Assembly (NCBI RefSeq): GCF_002105155.1
Contig: NW_019028980.1
Coordinates: 1,488,001-1,552,000 of the forward strand
Length of the DNA: 64,000 nucleotides
Direction of reading: 5' to 3'
From: Lobosporangium transversale
Lineage: Eukaryota; Mortierellomycota; Mortierellomycetes; Mortierellales; Mortierellaceae
Shown here: in pieces, positions 51,833-64,000 of the stretch
Layout of the letters: each line of letters opens with the position of its first letter
How positions within the stretch are numbered: the stretch's first letter is position 1
The notes under the pieces: model-generated
Databases searched by the model: none
The model's input: the letters and a program-made list of their open reading frames with translations, nothing else
What the model was told of the DNA's origin: nothing
Position numbers and translations under genes: made by a program

Positions 51833-53362
51833 CCCTTCAGACAAACATACAAATATCCATCCGCACAAATTGTCCTTGCAGGCACAAGCAAACATTCTTT
51901 ACTCTTACCCTCCTTCTTTGCATTCTGCCCTCAATCATAATTATCATACCCTCTATCTTTCACCCTCTTCTCTTCCCCCTAAGGTCGTCTTTAAATCTCA
52001 GGCACAGGCACAGGCACAGAGGCAATAAATTACAGCTACAAGCACAAGTAATAGATTCAGGTACAGCAAAGCACACATGAGCATATCGATCCTCGATAAC
52101 CACTTGCTACCCTGACAAGGCTATAGGCAGCTCCTATTGCAGCATGCAATTATGCACCTCTATTCGCTTCTCCCTCTTTATAATGCCTTGAAAGTCGTTT
52201 TTCTTCAAACTTTGATCAACATGGGAGCACACAGCACATCATACAAGCACACAATATGACGCTTTCTCGGAATTTCATCTATCCATTTTCAGCTTCTTAT
52301 GATAAAGATCCACAGACCGAATGAGAAGCCCACAAATTGACTGGTTATATTTATCAGCAATATACAATCAGTTGATAAAGGCAGCATTCTTGTACCCGAA
52401 TCAATCAAAATTGCATTCTTATTATTATATTACTATTGTATTTCATTCGCTTCGGTGGCAGCAGCGACATGACAGCAGGGCTATACCGATCATACCTGGG
52501 TCCCTATTCGGATCGTGGGCAGAGCTTTTGTCAACAAACCTGTTGATTTTTTTTTTTTTATTTTTTTTTTTTTTTTTCTTCGTGTTTGTTTACATTCTGA
52601 TCAAATGGCATTACTCCTTTTGCTTTTTGAAAGTGACCACACCATGCGTGCAGCGGTACATCCATTCATCCCTTTACCTCCCAAAAGCACCCAATGACCC
52701 TGTGCCTAGCGGTAATATGTGATCTGTTTACTTTCAATTGAGTATAGACATAGTATTTTTCGCGTTTTCAAAGATATACAAAACACGCGGTTGAAATGGC
52801 ATGACAAATCATAACATGATGGCAAATAGGACGACCTCATGCTATGCGAGAGAACACCATTCTCTCAAAAGCTCGAACACGTATCTTTATATTTACAGTG
52901 TGCCTTCATTCTGCTTACAATGAAGCGATAAGGATTGAGTATTGGTGGTAATAATGAGGATGTTATTGCGATGGTGCTTTTCTCGCCCATGTCCCTGTTG
53001 GCCAATGCCCCTCTTCTTTTCTTAGACAAAAAAGGAGGGGAGACAAGGATGAGAGGAAGAGGAACTTGAACGAGATAGTGCACTGACACAGAAAAGACAA
53101 TGGCGATAGTCATTTGTCAAATATCCCTTATTTCAAACAAGTTAACCCTGAAATTGACGTGTATTTGGTCAGGGCTCGTTGTCCTAGGCCGGACTAACAG
53201 TATACCCTAACTTATTTTTTTTTTTTTTTATTAATTGGACTGTTTCATAGGAGCGCATTTTTGGCGACGTAAAGGTCTACATTACGGCCACGGGCTGAAT
53301 ACATTTACACACCATTATTCTAAAACTAAAAGGCAGAAAGTACAACTTACATCCAACAATAC
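51186..53362. other. Long intergenic region, SMC6 3' flank to large PH gene promoter
   Basis: About 2.2 kb. Holds CT-rich and T-rich blocks (51740-51840, 52549-52580), a short 'CAGGCA' repeat near 52000, and A-rich tracts. ORFs here are low-complexity and not coding by my reading. Part may be a long 5' UTR of the large gene that follows. Confidence 0.55.
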
Positions 53363-54495
53363 ATGATGGCATCAATATGTTCAGAGTCTGGCACAATTCA
53401 TGGTTCGTCGGGGGCCCAGGAGTCTAATCGTTCATTGCAGGAAAGCCAACTATGTGTTCCAACTCGGACTGGCTTTGAAGAAAACGTTGAAGAGAGAAAG
53501 AGGTCCCAGATACCAGAAGAGAATGGTAATTCTAGCCTCATTCAAGCACGGCTTGCTCAAGGGAAGCAACATCAACATCAAGTGGAATATCAGCAGTGCC
53601 AACAACAACAGCCGTCTAATCAAGAATTAGAGTTAATGGACATTACGGGTTCACATGCGTTACAGCCAAACTCTTTATCGGCCCCAACATCCTTCGGTAC
53701 CACGACACCACCCTGCCTTTTGCCGCCGCTCACTGACAACATTAATAATGGCAAATGGGTTCCAGCCCTAGATCTTTCACGGCATCCCTGTCATGATCAA
53801 GAACTTTTACCTTACTGCTTCGATCAGTCCTCTATTCAAAACCTAGACAATCCTCTCGACTTCCACGCTCCAACTTCCTCTCCTTTTCCCTCGGGCTTCC
53901 AATCTGCCCATTCATTATCTAGGTCTGTTCCGATCCCTCAACTGCCTTGTTCTGCAGAATGTTTGGTCGAACCATCTCCTTTTTTTTGTTCTGTACCTTG
54001 CTCTCCAATCCACCTTTCTCCCAAACATCCTCTTTCTCCTCTCTTTCCTCATCCTCATCCTTCTCCTTCTACTTGTGCCCCCTCACCTCTTCTTCCTTCA
54101 ACTCCTGCTCACCCTATCGCCTTTTCACAGTGCTTGCCACAACCCACATCTCTGAGTTCACTCGACCTTCCTGATAGCGCAAAACTTGTAGGCGTTTGCA
54201 TCAACACCCAAGGTAAGACGAGTAAACAAATCAAGAGCCGTCATAGGTCTTATAAAAAATGGCAGCAAACAAAAAGAAGAGAAAAAACTACAATGCTGCC
54301 CCTCTGGCAGGTAAATCACAGGAACGGCTATAACAGGCCCTTCAACGAAGGTTGTCTAATTCATAACCAGTTTGTTTCTTTGGTGATTATTTTGTTTCGG
54401 CGGTATCGTTTTTTGCGAATGTAGAAAACGTTGTCCACCATATCAGTAAACAAAGAAAAGCGTTTGAGGTGGCCATCTCTTCTGTTCTTTAAGTG

Positions 54496-54537
<42 letters not shown>

Positions 54538-57500
54538 CATCAACAGCAACTTCATTCTCTTCCAAAACCTTTTTAAGTGAGAATACATCGATATTCTCTA
54601 TTATTAATATGACTTCGGACTTGAGATACGTAGTAGTTTCTTTGATTCCATTGTCTTTACGTTAGACCGTTGATTCTTTGTTTTCTGGGAATTGACCTAA
54701 AGAAGGAAGATTTAAGAAATAACGGAGGCAGAAATTAGTCTCATGTAGTCCTTTGTCCCTAACTTTGGCCTTTATTCAAAACTCAAATGTGGTGGACACC
54801 CGAGGGAGGCAGATAGAAAGAGTTTGTTTTCATTGATCACCCAGCCATGCTTCATATACCATTCCTAGTCCTTTGGACGTTCGTGTTCTCTTTCTTATGC
54901 CCTCAATCACTTTTTTTCCTTCACGTCGTAGGTAACTTGATATCTGTTGGAGCGACTGTGTCTGCAGAGCCATCTTCAAACTTTTTAGGCCCCGATATCC
55001 GATCGAGCACTTTCACTGTCAATAGTCCTAGTTTAGGCTTTGGATCAGGTTCAGATCCAGGCACAGATTCGGACTCGCATTGCACCTTCTCGATCGCATC
55101 ACAGTTAGACACACATCCATTACCAACCACACTTCACTACTGCCCCTCTGTATCCGGTATTCAATCACCACAACCACGCGAGCGACCGCTCTCTTCCATT
55201 TCCGAACATTCCATAATCCCAGCATTACTACCAGCCCCCTTGTCTTCATTCTCAATCGGGCCATGTCCAAGTCAATCGAATGAGTCTTTTTGTCCATCGC
55301 ATTCGCGTCGTCATTCCAGCTTAACTAATCCGATAGTGGGCATTTACGAGTCAGCTTCTCAGACAATTAGTAAGGGATTTCATTATTTCCTTTTTCTTCC
55401 CTCTTTTGTACTTTTGTTTCCATGCAGATTATAAAAAGTGGATATTTATAAACAAGAGTTGCATTGTTGTCCATCCTTCACTTCCTTGGTGACTAAATCG
55501 CTCGTTCTCATCTACTTTTGTCTGTTCTATTTCCTTCTTGATCCTTCACTGCCATTTGTCCCACTGGAACCCTGCACTGTGCCTTCCTTGTTGCTCGACT
55601 AATTGCCATGCGGACGCAATAATGTTACATATGCCCAACACATAACTTTCCTACTAACTATCGTCCTCAATCCTTTGCATGTCTCATGCTCCACCTTTAA
55701 CTCCTTCGTTTCCTGATTCCAGCATCAACAAACCAGTTGAACTGCGGTTCGGTTGATCAAGGTTCTTTTTCTCCGACAGCAGCATATCATCACCGTTCAC
55801 AATCATCCCCTATACCGCACAGGGCACCTGTTGAAACAGCAGTTTCCTTTACCACGACAGATATTAATTCAGGTGAATCTCTTTCAGACAAGCCATCCCA
55901 TTACAGGCATAGCTACCACAGCAACGGCATCAATAATAACAATAACAACTTATATAGTTATCGCCGCCATCAACAGTTTGTCCAAGACCAAAACGAGGCT
56001 TCATCTATTTTTGGGACTGAAATTCAACCCCTGCGGTTCCTTTCTCAAGACGACAACAACAACAATAGCAGCGACGGTAGTCTCATTACCACACCGGAAC
56101 TCCAAGCTCAAGTGCTGAGTTCACTTGATTTCCTAGAGTTCCTAGAGACTTGCCTCCTCTCTGATCAGGAGGCTAAAGCTCTCTGCAAAAGACGCAAGAG
56201 GCCACAAAGTTGGGTTGCGATTAAGAATTTTGTGAGCCACCGACTCCTAGGATTGTCCAAAGCTAACAGAGATAAGAACAAGAATAACAATAACAATAAC
56301 AATAGCAATAGCATCGAGAGCAGCAATCGCAGAAATAGCAACAGCGGTAGTAACGAACAGCTACGAGGAGATCAGCAACAACACATTGATCTCCATCGTA
56401 ATAGACATAGTGCACCATTAATTGATTCTTCGACTTTATCATCTGCATCTGCACCGTCAATTCCAATTATTCGATCAGCTCCGCTCGGCCTCTCTCCTCA
56501 TTCAAGCTCATCTGCTCCACCTGTGCCTTGTCCTATCTCCTTAAGGAGCCCTCCCTTGGTAAGTCATATAATGACAATAATGACATCAAAAGCAAACAAA
56601 AAACAGTCCCGCTGGAGTGCATGATGGTATGGGTGTGTATGTGAGAAGAAAGAGAAAGAGAAAGAGGAATCCATGCTTCAGGGCAAGTGAGACAGTGGTG
56701 CAATGCAATGTAGCTTCCCTCTTTCATCCAGGACGACGACGTGCTGTAGACTGTCAAAGAATGGAAGAGCCCAATCCGGAGAATTGTCTCACTTTGGGTC
56801 TGTGCATCACCAGCACGAATATAAACATGGCTCTTTCAATACACAAAAGAGAGCATTTGCTCAATTATTAATATTCTGTTTTGAGAGTTGCGTGCCTGAC
56901 TTTTTCGTTCATGTTGTTAACCATGTTTAGTTTTTCTTTGTTCTGACCTCATATAAAACAATACTTGCAGATCCGTGCTCAAACCATCCGCGACATTCAA
57001 GGACGCACAACCATTTCTCGGCAAGAAAACAGTTGCACTCGCGGGGGCAGGAGCGTTGACGATCGAAACACATGCCCTTCTGAACATCAACACGCGTCTG
57101 AATCCAATATAAGGGCTCGCATCTCCACAGCAGCTCCTGCGTCTTCCTCTTTTGCATCTCTTTCTTCTCATCATTCCTCCTACAGTCATACTTCGTCCTC
57201 TTCTTTCATTCCACTTTCTAACGTCAGCAGAGATACAACCCCTGAAACTGGTATTGCTTATTCCAGCAGCATTAATAACACCAATAGCAACGTTAATAGC
57301 AATAGACCTCGTACGGTGTACAGTCATTCATCTCCTCTCTTTCCTTTCTTCATCAAGTCAACTCCCTCCACTCGCTTCAGTAACCCTATAGCAGCCTATT
57401 CCAGAATACATTCTCATCTACATTCCTCAACATCAGTTGCATCTACCGTTTCATCTTATACAACATCTTCTAACAATAATAGTACTATCCATCGTTATCA

Positions 57501-60500
57501 ACACCGCCAACACCATCTCATCCCCCATACTCGTCCATCTTCAGCCATGTCAAATTATACTTCTCCCTCAATGAGTTCATTAGCCTCCAGCTCAAATATA
57601 TCTTATTCCTCCTCCTCCTCATCATCCACTGGTGCATCGGCGTATACTATCATACCAAGGACTTCATCCAAAAAACCAACCGGGGGTCAACACCCTCTTG
57701 CCATTGTATCCACATTTGATTCTGATCTAGACTCAATTGCCACCACAGAAGCATTCGACACAACCGAAATTGATCTTCGGTACCAACGGAAAGATATCTA
57801 TCGGTGTGACCACTCAGCAGTACCTACTGCAATCATTGCAACAGAGACTGCCAACTTTACGTCAGATAACGATACTGAAAAGACTATTAGTAGCGAACTA
57901 AGCTACGAAGATATGATCTCAACCAATGGATTGCCTCGACCATTAGACAGCAAACAGCGTGATTTAAGCATTTTGAAGAGCTCTATTAAATCCGGATCCC
58001 CTCAGGTTCACATGCTGCAAATCAAGCCAGGTATGAATGCAGATGCTGGTGGAGCACAAAATCAAAATGCAAGATTACACAACAACCATAATTGTTATTC
58101 TCATGGGAATTTTTTGATGGAGCATGAGTGGAATAGTGTGGATATTGCATCAGACAGAAATCAACCAGTTTCATCCTTGACAACATCTCATTTAGGAATG
58201 CAAGAGCCTTCTGTAAGGCCTGTATCACATTCACAATCACATTCACAGTCAATATTATGCTCTCATCCTCCCTTACATATTGAGCCCGCGACCTCTGTGA
58301 GCATATCAGCTAATCTGTCTCCACCCAAACGAGAGATTGAAAAATGGATGTCCTCATCATCCGGTCAACGTCAGCCTCGGGATGCAGTACAACATGGGCA
58401 ACCAAAGCTGCGAGAATCGCATTCACGATTTCATGTTATTTCCAGGTTGCTAAAACAGCGTTCCTTTAATTTCTCATCCTCATCTTCTCTTTCCTCCTCA
58501 GGTAACCCAGGCTCATTACAGCAGAACAATACAGTCAATACTACGGCCCCTGAAGTATCAGGATGTATTTCAAGGCATGGACCTTCCGGACCCGTCTCAG
58601 AATCAGGAATACATGGCAGCATATCTCGAGCTACAGCCTGTGATATTCCACGATCCGTTGGACCGCCTGATCCAATCCCACCACATTACCAACACCTCCA
58701 GAACCGAAACGACAGGCGATCGAGCATATTCCGGAGGAGGTCTCATGGGGGGGAACTGGACCGATTCCCTACTGGCTGGATCGTTTCCGAAGGAGATAAC
58801 ATCTCTTCTACAGTAGTGAATAGGGCAGCTACGGATAGTAATAATCGGCAGCCATCCCTTGAAGCGCTTCGACCCCCCATTCCTCGGCGACATGCCTCCT
58901 TGGGCGTGCAGCCTAGCAATTCATCCATGTGGGGCCGTTTGCTAACGTCGATTTTCCCGCCCTCTGGATCTGGCAATGTGAGTGGACAGCACTTCCGCCA
59001 AGAGAACTCAGGGCAGAATGCCACTGAGGGAAGCATTGTGGATTTCTACTTGCAACAACAGGGTCTCTTGCCGTCACATACTAGGGCTCAGCATCAACAG
59101 CAAAATCAACAGCGGTGCTCTGCTGCTCATCAGCACCCAACATATCGGCAGCAACTATATTTCTACGTGGATGAAGCTCTTGATGGTCTTGCAAGTGGCG
59201 GAACAACAGACTCTGACAACAGTTTCTCAAATGATGAGGACTTTGGTCGAAGACGTTCCTCATCCGAAGAGAGCACCGACCATGAGGATGCACCATCGTT
59301 TTTCCCAGATTATGGTCGTTATCAACATCACCTTACTACTGATGTCAACCTTCAAAACGAGCTTGCATATGAGGACAGGAGTGAAAGAATCGAGTTAATG
59401 CTTGACTCACCACATGATACTAGTGCCACGGCTATGTCTCCTCAAGCGACAGGCACGAGCACAAGTACAGGCGAAGGTTCTGGAGGCTCACTCATCTCGA
59501 GGACCACACCAACGTTGGTAGGAGAGGGTGGAAATATCCCAGCATCCCGTTTGGCTTTGACTTCCCCTCCTTCATATTGGGAGGCAGCGATCAAATACCA
59601 GGGCTTCCCCACGATTGAACCCCGCCCAGAACAGGGTCAGGAACCCTTGCCTCGATATACATGCTCGGTTTTCCGTGAGGGATGTGTTAACCGCAAGACC
59701 GAACTTGTTGGCAATTGGCGACCATATCGTCGTCCTTGGAAGTATGTATACGTCTCTCTTTTTTTATTTTATTTTATTTTATTAAAAAAAAAATACATCA
59801 GTAATCTAATCTATAAATCTATAACCAAATCCCGTTTGACAGGAGAACATTTGCACATTTACGAGGAACAGCACTTCGGCTATACGCTGTAGATGCAGAA
59901 GATGTGCCTCGGTTGCATGTTCGCAATATTAGTCTGCAGCTCGCCAAGTGTGAGTTGGCAATGGACTATAAGCAACGACCGAACGTGGTTCGAATTCAAG
60001 CTTGCGACCGTACAATATTGCTCGAATGCAAAGACCGAGTCGATGCGTTGACCTGGCTCGAACACCTGCAGGCAGCTGTCAACATTGCTACGAGCCTTGA
60101 GGAGCGCTCCATGCCCAGGTTCTACACCTTACCTAGAACTCACCATCTCCGCCTTGGTACAGGCTCACACCCCGCTACGAACCCTTCGACGTCATCGTCG
60201 AGTCAACGCCAGTCGTCGAATGGTGATAGCAACGGCAATAGTTCTCAAAATCAACAACAAGCGCAGCAGGAGCAACAACAGCCGCAGCCACAGCCACAGC
60301 CACAACACCAACAACAACAACAACAGCAACAACAACAGATACAGCAGCGAGGAGGAAGAGAAGAAGAAGGGCAGCAGCAGAGACAGCGACAGGTACCAAC
60401 CTCGGCCCCAAGTGAACAGACTACCTCGAGACCGAGACCATCGACTTGTCGTGAGCGACAGATGTCATTCGAACGCACACCAAGGCCATCGCAGCGCCAA

Positions 60501-61454
60501 CGGCATGCATCGATGGACCAGGTACCATCAGCATCACCATCTTCTTCATCTACAGGAGCTGCTACTCCGAACCCATTCCAGCAACTACAACAAGTTCTTC
60601 AGAATCAGCAAGAGCAAATCTTGATGATTCAGGCCCGCGTTCAGAGAGAACAACGGGCTCGTCAATTTGAAGTACAATCAAGCGATAATAACGAGTCACT
60701 CTCGGTGCTACCTGGATCAAGAGAGATTCTACCAGTATCATCACCTTCATCGTCTTCATCCCCATCTTCGTCAGCCTCTACATCGTCCTCACCAAGAAAC
60801 GCATTTAGAAGTCGTCGCCGAACTTGCCCTCAATCATCATCTCAGTCCCCATCCCAACCCTCAACTCAGGGACGTCGTATGCGAGCCATCAGCCTGACGG
60901 CTGCAAAGGCAGCTCCTATGGTTCGTGAGCCTCAAGAAACAGATCTGATTATGAGATCCGCGCCCAACGCTCTTAGTGGAGGCAACGATAGTCGGGCTAC
61001 TATTGCTGTTGTTAATAGTAGTGGCAGTGGCCATGTCAGGAATCAAGGTGGTCCGAGCTCTAATTTGAATTCTTCTGGCAATGAGAGCAATGACGGTAAT
61101 GATGAGGGAATCGCTCGTAACATAGCAGAAGGGCGAGCACAGCGGTATCGGACGTCAGCTGCCGCTTCTAGCCCTGCCCTCCTCTCTTTCTCTTCCTCCA
61201 GTTCTGGCTCTAGGTCCGCACCAGCCCCAGCTTCGGCTTCCAGACAACGACATCATGCTGATCAAGAGAGGGCCAATAGAGAAAGAACGCGATTCGCCTG
61301 TGCTCAACAGCAACAACAGCTTCAGTTACTGCAGGGGTATCACGGGCAGCAGCAACAAGAACAGCGTCAGCGTCAGGAGCGGTCCAGCTGGAATAGACGA
61401 TTGTTTGGTAACATGTGGGGACAACAACAGCAAGCATCAGTAGCAGCAGCATGA
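53363..61454 (+). CDS. Very large low-complexity protein with PPxY motif and PH domain
   Basis: Five exons: 53363-54212, 54932-55369, 55723-56558, 56971-59741, 59843-61454; 2168 residues, all junctions in phase. Most of the chain is Ser/Pro/Asn/Gln-rich. A helical island at about residues 540-570 (LDFLEFLETCLLSDQEAKAL) may be folded. Near residue 1573, 'SPPSYWEAAIKYQGFP' carries a PPxY motif that could bind WW domains such as Rsp5/NEDD4 ligases. The PH domain spans about 1595-1705: 'YTCSVFREGCVNRKTEL', 'RRPWKRTFAHLRGTALRLYAVD', 'NVVRIQACDRTILLECK', ending with helix 'DALTWLEHLQAAVNIA'. The tail is poly-Gln and Ser-rich. Many fungi encode PPxY-PH proteins; function unclear. AATAAA at 61597-61602. 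Confidence 0.8.
54496..54536 (+). repeat. A41 homopolymer in intron 1 of the large PH gene
   Basis: Forty-one adenines within the 719-nt intron 54213-54931. Confidence 0.9.
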
Positions 61455-62709
61455 TCAGTTAAACAACTGAACCAATTGTAAAAGTACATGTACAATTACC
61501 CCTATATCAACGTAAAAAAAACTTGATCACATTCCACGGTTGTTCGTAAAAAAAAAAAAATTCATGCTCATGTGCACAAAAGAATTGTTTAAAGTCAATA
61601 AAAATGCGGAATATCACATTACCATTACGTTTGCTAAATCGGGGGTCATTGCTTTCACTGACATAACTGTATACTCCTTAGACATGCCATGATGGCCACA
61701 AGATTGAAGCAGTCAGGTCGACTGGAGAAAAGGGGAAGTAACAATTGAAGAGAGAGTATGGAGGCAATAAAGTGAAGAGCACACTTGTTAGCGGGAAAGA
61801 CGGAAAAATAAATAATAAAATATATAACATGTACATGTACCCTCAATTGTTCATGAGAGCGATGGTCCCAGACAAAGGGAAAGAGGGGAAAGAATGTGTA
61901 AGAGAGGGGGGCGGAGTGGATGGCTCATCAATTTTTCTGTTCCAACATGCATGCATACCATTAGTATGGTGATTGAAAATTGGAAGGAGATGGGTCCAAA
62001 TGTAGTTAAAAATGGGACCGTTTTGATCATGGACTGCTGACCGTTGACCAGTGGAGAATCGGATCCGGGCATACGCCCAACAGTTCACGTAATCCTTAAT
62101 TGCCTAATTGCGTTTCGCGTGGCGATTGAGATATGTTCCACAAGGAATAAAAGGAGACCAGTGATCATGATCATGATCATGACGACTATGATGATGAAAA
62201 GAAAAAAAAAAGAAAGAAAAGAGAAAGAATAATGGCATGCAAACTTTGCAGGATGGGAATCTCTAATTTGACTGACAATGATTTTTTATTTTTAATTGTT
62301 TTGACTGTAACAAAACGCCCAGACTGTTGGTCAAGGAAGGATGGAAGCAATGTGGGCCATGGGCTAAAAAAAAGTGTGAGCGTTGAAGTTGAAGACGGGA
62401 AGGAAAGGGACCCATCCATTGCTCACTTCGTTATGGAACAGAATAATGAAAAACCTCTTGAGTAGAGCAGACCACATTGAAAGCTCGTACATCCTATCCT
62501 TTCCTCTGACTTTCTTGCTTTCCATCGTTTTTTCTTTTTTTTTTTTTTTTTTTTCTTTTTCTTTTTTCTTTTTTCTTTTCTTCTTCTTCTTCTTTTTCTA
62601 ACTGTTCATCCTTCAGCAACTGGTTTTCACTTTCCTTCCTTTGTAATTTTTTCTTTTTTTTTTTTTTTTTTTTTTTTTTTTCTTTACTTCTCATTCCATT
62701 TAAGATCAC
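61455..62709. other. Intergenic region
   Basis: 3' UTR of the large PH gene, then a spacer with overlapping GATCAT repeats (62163-62180) and long CT/T blocks (62529-62690) just before the next start codon. Nothing else recognised. Confidence 0.6.
62163..62180. repeat. Tandem palindromic GATCAT hexamers
   Basis: Three GATCAT units, each overlapping the palindrome TGATCA / ATGATCAT, so the whole run can fold on itself. Confidence 0.85.
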
Positions 62710-63382
62710 ATGAACAATCGAGATCCCACCCAGGTCATCACCACCCCTCCTTCCGCTACCACTCCTTCCTCCCCTTCCTCCCCTTGTCCTTCCTCCTCTG
62801 TCCTTTCCTCGCCCAAAAACCATGCAGAGGATTCCCCCTTGACGGGTCTTTCAAAGATCAAGGCCACGGCCCTTCTGCTCAAACAAAAGGTCGCTGGTAC
62901 CAGCAACAAACCTCAGAAACAACCCAACAAGATCGCACATCCATGGAGTCTCAATTCCTCTTCTCGGTCTTTTTCCTGTCCTTCTCCTACTTCTCCTCAA
63001 AGTCATCGTAGTGGAGGAGAAGAAGGAGCTATAACCCCTCAAGGTCTAAAGAAGGAATCTATAAAAGCAATGATTGTTGCGAGAGAAGATCCATCCCTGA
63101 GTTGTAATAAAATGGCTCCTTCAGGGACACAACCTGCACCAGCAGCTCAGAAACGAGATTCTGCCAGGGCAATCAGCTCTACTGCAGCTGCAGATGCAGA
63201 TGCAGATGTTGGTATAACCGAGGTTCAATACTCACCCAAGCTTTCAGAGCAACAACACCAGCAAATTCATTCTCCTCCCCTTACTCCTACAGCCATTAGC
63301 GAAAGCAGAAATAACAGCAGTAGCAACAACAACGACAATGACAACAATAATAGTAGTAATAATAGTAACAATAACAACAACG

Positions 63383-63415
<33 letters not shown>

Positions 63416-64000
63416 GCAGTAGTAAGGGGGAGGAGAAAGGGGATATCAAGAATGACAACAGTGAACATATTTCCGTGGTATGCGAAAGACATCAGGATCA
63501 GCAGGACAGGAATCATTCGATCCTTACTAATCCTACTAGTCCTACTAGTCCTACAAGTCCTACAAGTCCTACTGGCTCAGATGCAGCAGGCAGGAGGTCA
63601 ACAAGGAGAAGGACTACGCGTGGAGATATGCTCGCACCTAGCCAGTTTGCGCCTTCACCGTCTTCATCTACACCGTTGTTCATGAGGGCCTTTCAAAATC
63701 CAGATGCTGCCACACTCATACCCACATCCGTCAACAGTGGTAGTAGCAACAACAGCAATGACGGCGATGCCTTCAATACCCATGTTCATTCAAGCATGGT
63801 CGCTACCACACAGGATACCTCACGCTCACGCGGTAGTCGTAATTCTCGAGCAGCAGAAACAAATCAGCCTTCGGCTGTTTCACCTTCGATGCAAACTGAC
63901 ACAGTTAGTGTAGAAAGACCAATAGTAAAGAACGGTAACAACAAGAGTGCTACAGAACCAATGACGCCAACAACACCCACAACGCCCAAAGTGTCATCAT
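62710..64000 (+). CDS. Ser/Pro/Asn-rich protein, start present, end outside window
   Basis: An uninterrupted frame of 430 codons from ATG 62710 (MNNRDPTQVITTPPSATTPS) to the window edge; it has no stop inside the window. A short helical basic patch 'LTGLSKIKATALLLKQKV' lies near residues 46-63. Then come Ser/Pro stretches, a poly-Asn tract coded by AAT repeats (63384-63413), a run of Pro-Thr-Ser triplets (63532-63573), a basic stretch 'GRRSTRRRTTRG', and 'PLFMRAFQNPDAATL', which looks more conserved than its surroundings. No domain recognised. It could be the disordered N-terminus of a signalling or transcription protein. The preceding CT-rich leader supports a real start. Confidence 0.65.
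63384..63413 (+). repeat. AAT triplet repeat coding poly-Asn
   Basis: About ten AAT codons within a larger Asn/Ser/Asp-rich region of the partial 3'-terminal gene. Confidence 0.85.

Noticed and set aside
63244-63516. Minus-strand poly-Ile/Val ORF
   Set aside because: Reverse complement of the AAT/AAC poly-Asn tract of the partial 3'-terminal gene.

Overview
The window is nuclear DNA from a filamentous, intron-rich fungus. Genes carry many short GT-AG introns, and promoters are T- or CT-rich. The protein set is fungal: HSP78, OAC1-like carrier, SWC5, mS34, MAD1, SMC6. Two large genes encode a leucine-rich-repeat family with a distinctive 'PRLFIVLP / FRLYFLCECG / HEGYE / FFxKYGP' block that I associate with Mortierellaceae. 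An early-diverging fungus of the Mortierellomycota is therefore my best guess. This is inferred from gene content and recall, not from a database search. Long A or T homopolymers (about 20 to 41 nt) are unusually common in introns, UTRs and spacers. I saw no tRNA, rRNA, CRISPR array, intact transposon or virus.

Layout. 0-8.6 kb: SWC5 (SWR1 complex; 3' end off the window), a LYRM7/MZM1-like complex III assembly factor, an OAC1-like mitochondrial carrier, and a short/branched-chain acyl-CoA dehydrogenase. 8.9-15.2 kb: mitochondrial HSP78 disaggregase and a split-PH-domain protein. 15.2-18.9 kb: a gene-poor stretch with a 74-bp direct duplication and decayed ORF pieces. 18.9-25.7 kb: an ABCC transporter and a DUF4112 protein. 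25.9-34.9 kb: the two LRR paralogues on the minus strand, separated by a ZNF830/CCDC16 gene; the second has a broken 3' end. 35.8-46.3 kb: ArfGAP2/3 (Glo3-like), mitoribosomal mS34, MAD1, RPL17 (uL22) and SPRTN. 46.6-51.2 kb: SMC6. 53.4-61.5 kb: a five-exon gene for a 2168-residue low-complexity protein with a PPxY motif and PH domain. 62.7 kb to the end: an open Ser/Pro/Asn-rich reading frame leaving the window.

How they fit together. Four products act in mitochondria (carrier, acyl-CoA dehydrogenase, HSP78, mS34) and the LYR protein probably does too. MAD1, SPRTN and SMC6 all protect genome integrity, and SPRTN and SMC6 lie head to tail 236 bp apart. Otherwise this is ordinary eukaryotic gene order with no operons. 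The part least explained by known biology is the pair of LRR proteins: coiled coil, shared cysteine/histidine-rich central domain and variable C-terminal repeats, a receptor-like layout without any NTPase domain I can see.

Exon boundaries were worked out by hand from splice sites, reading phase and family conservation. All listed exon chains keep phase except where stated (acyl-CoA dehydrogenase exon 2; mS34 middle exon).
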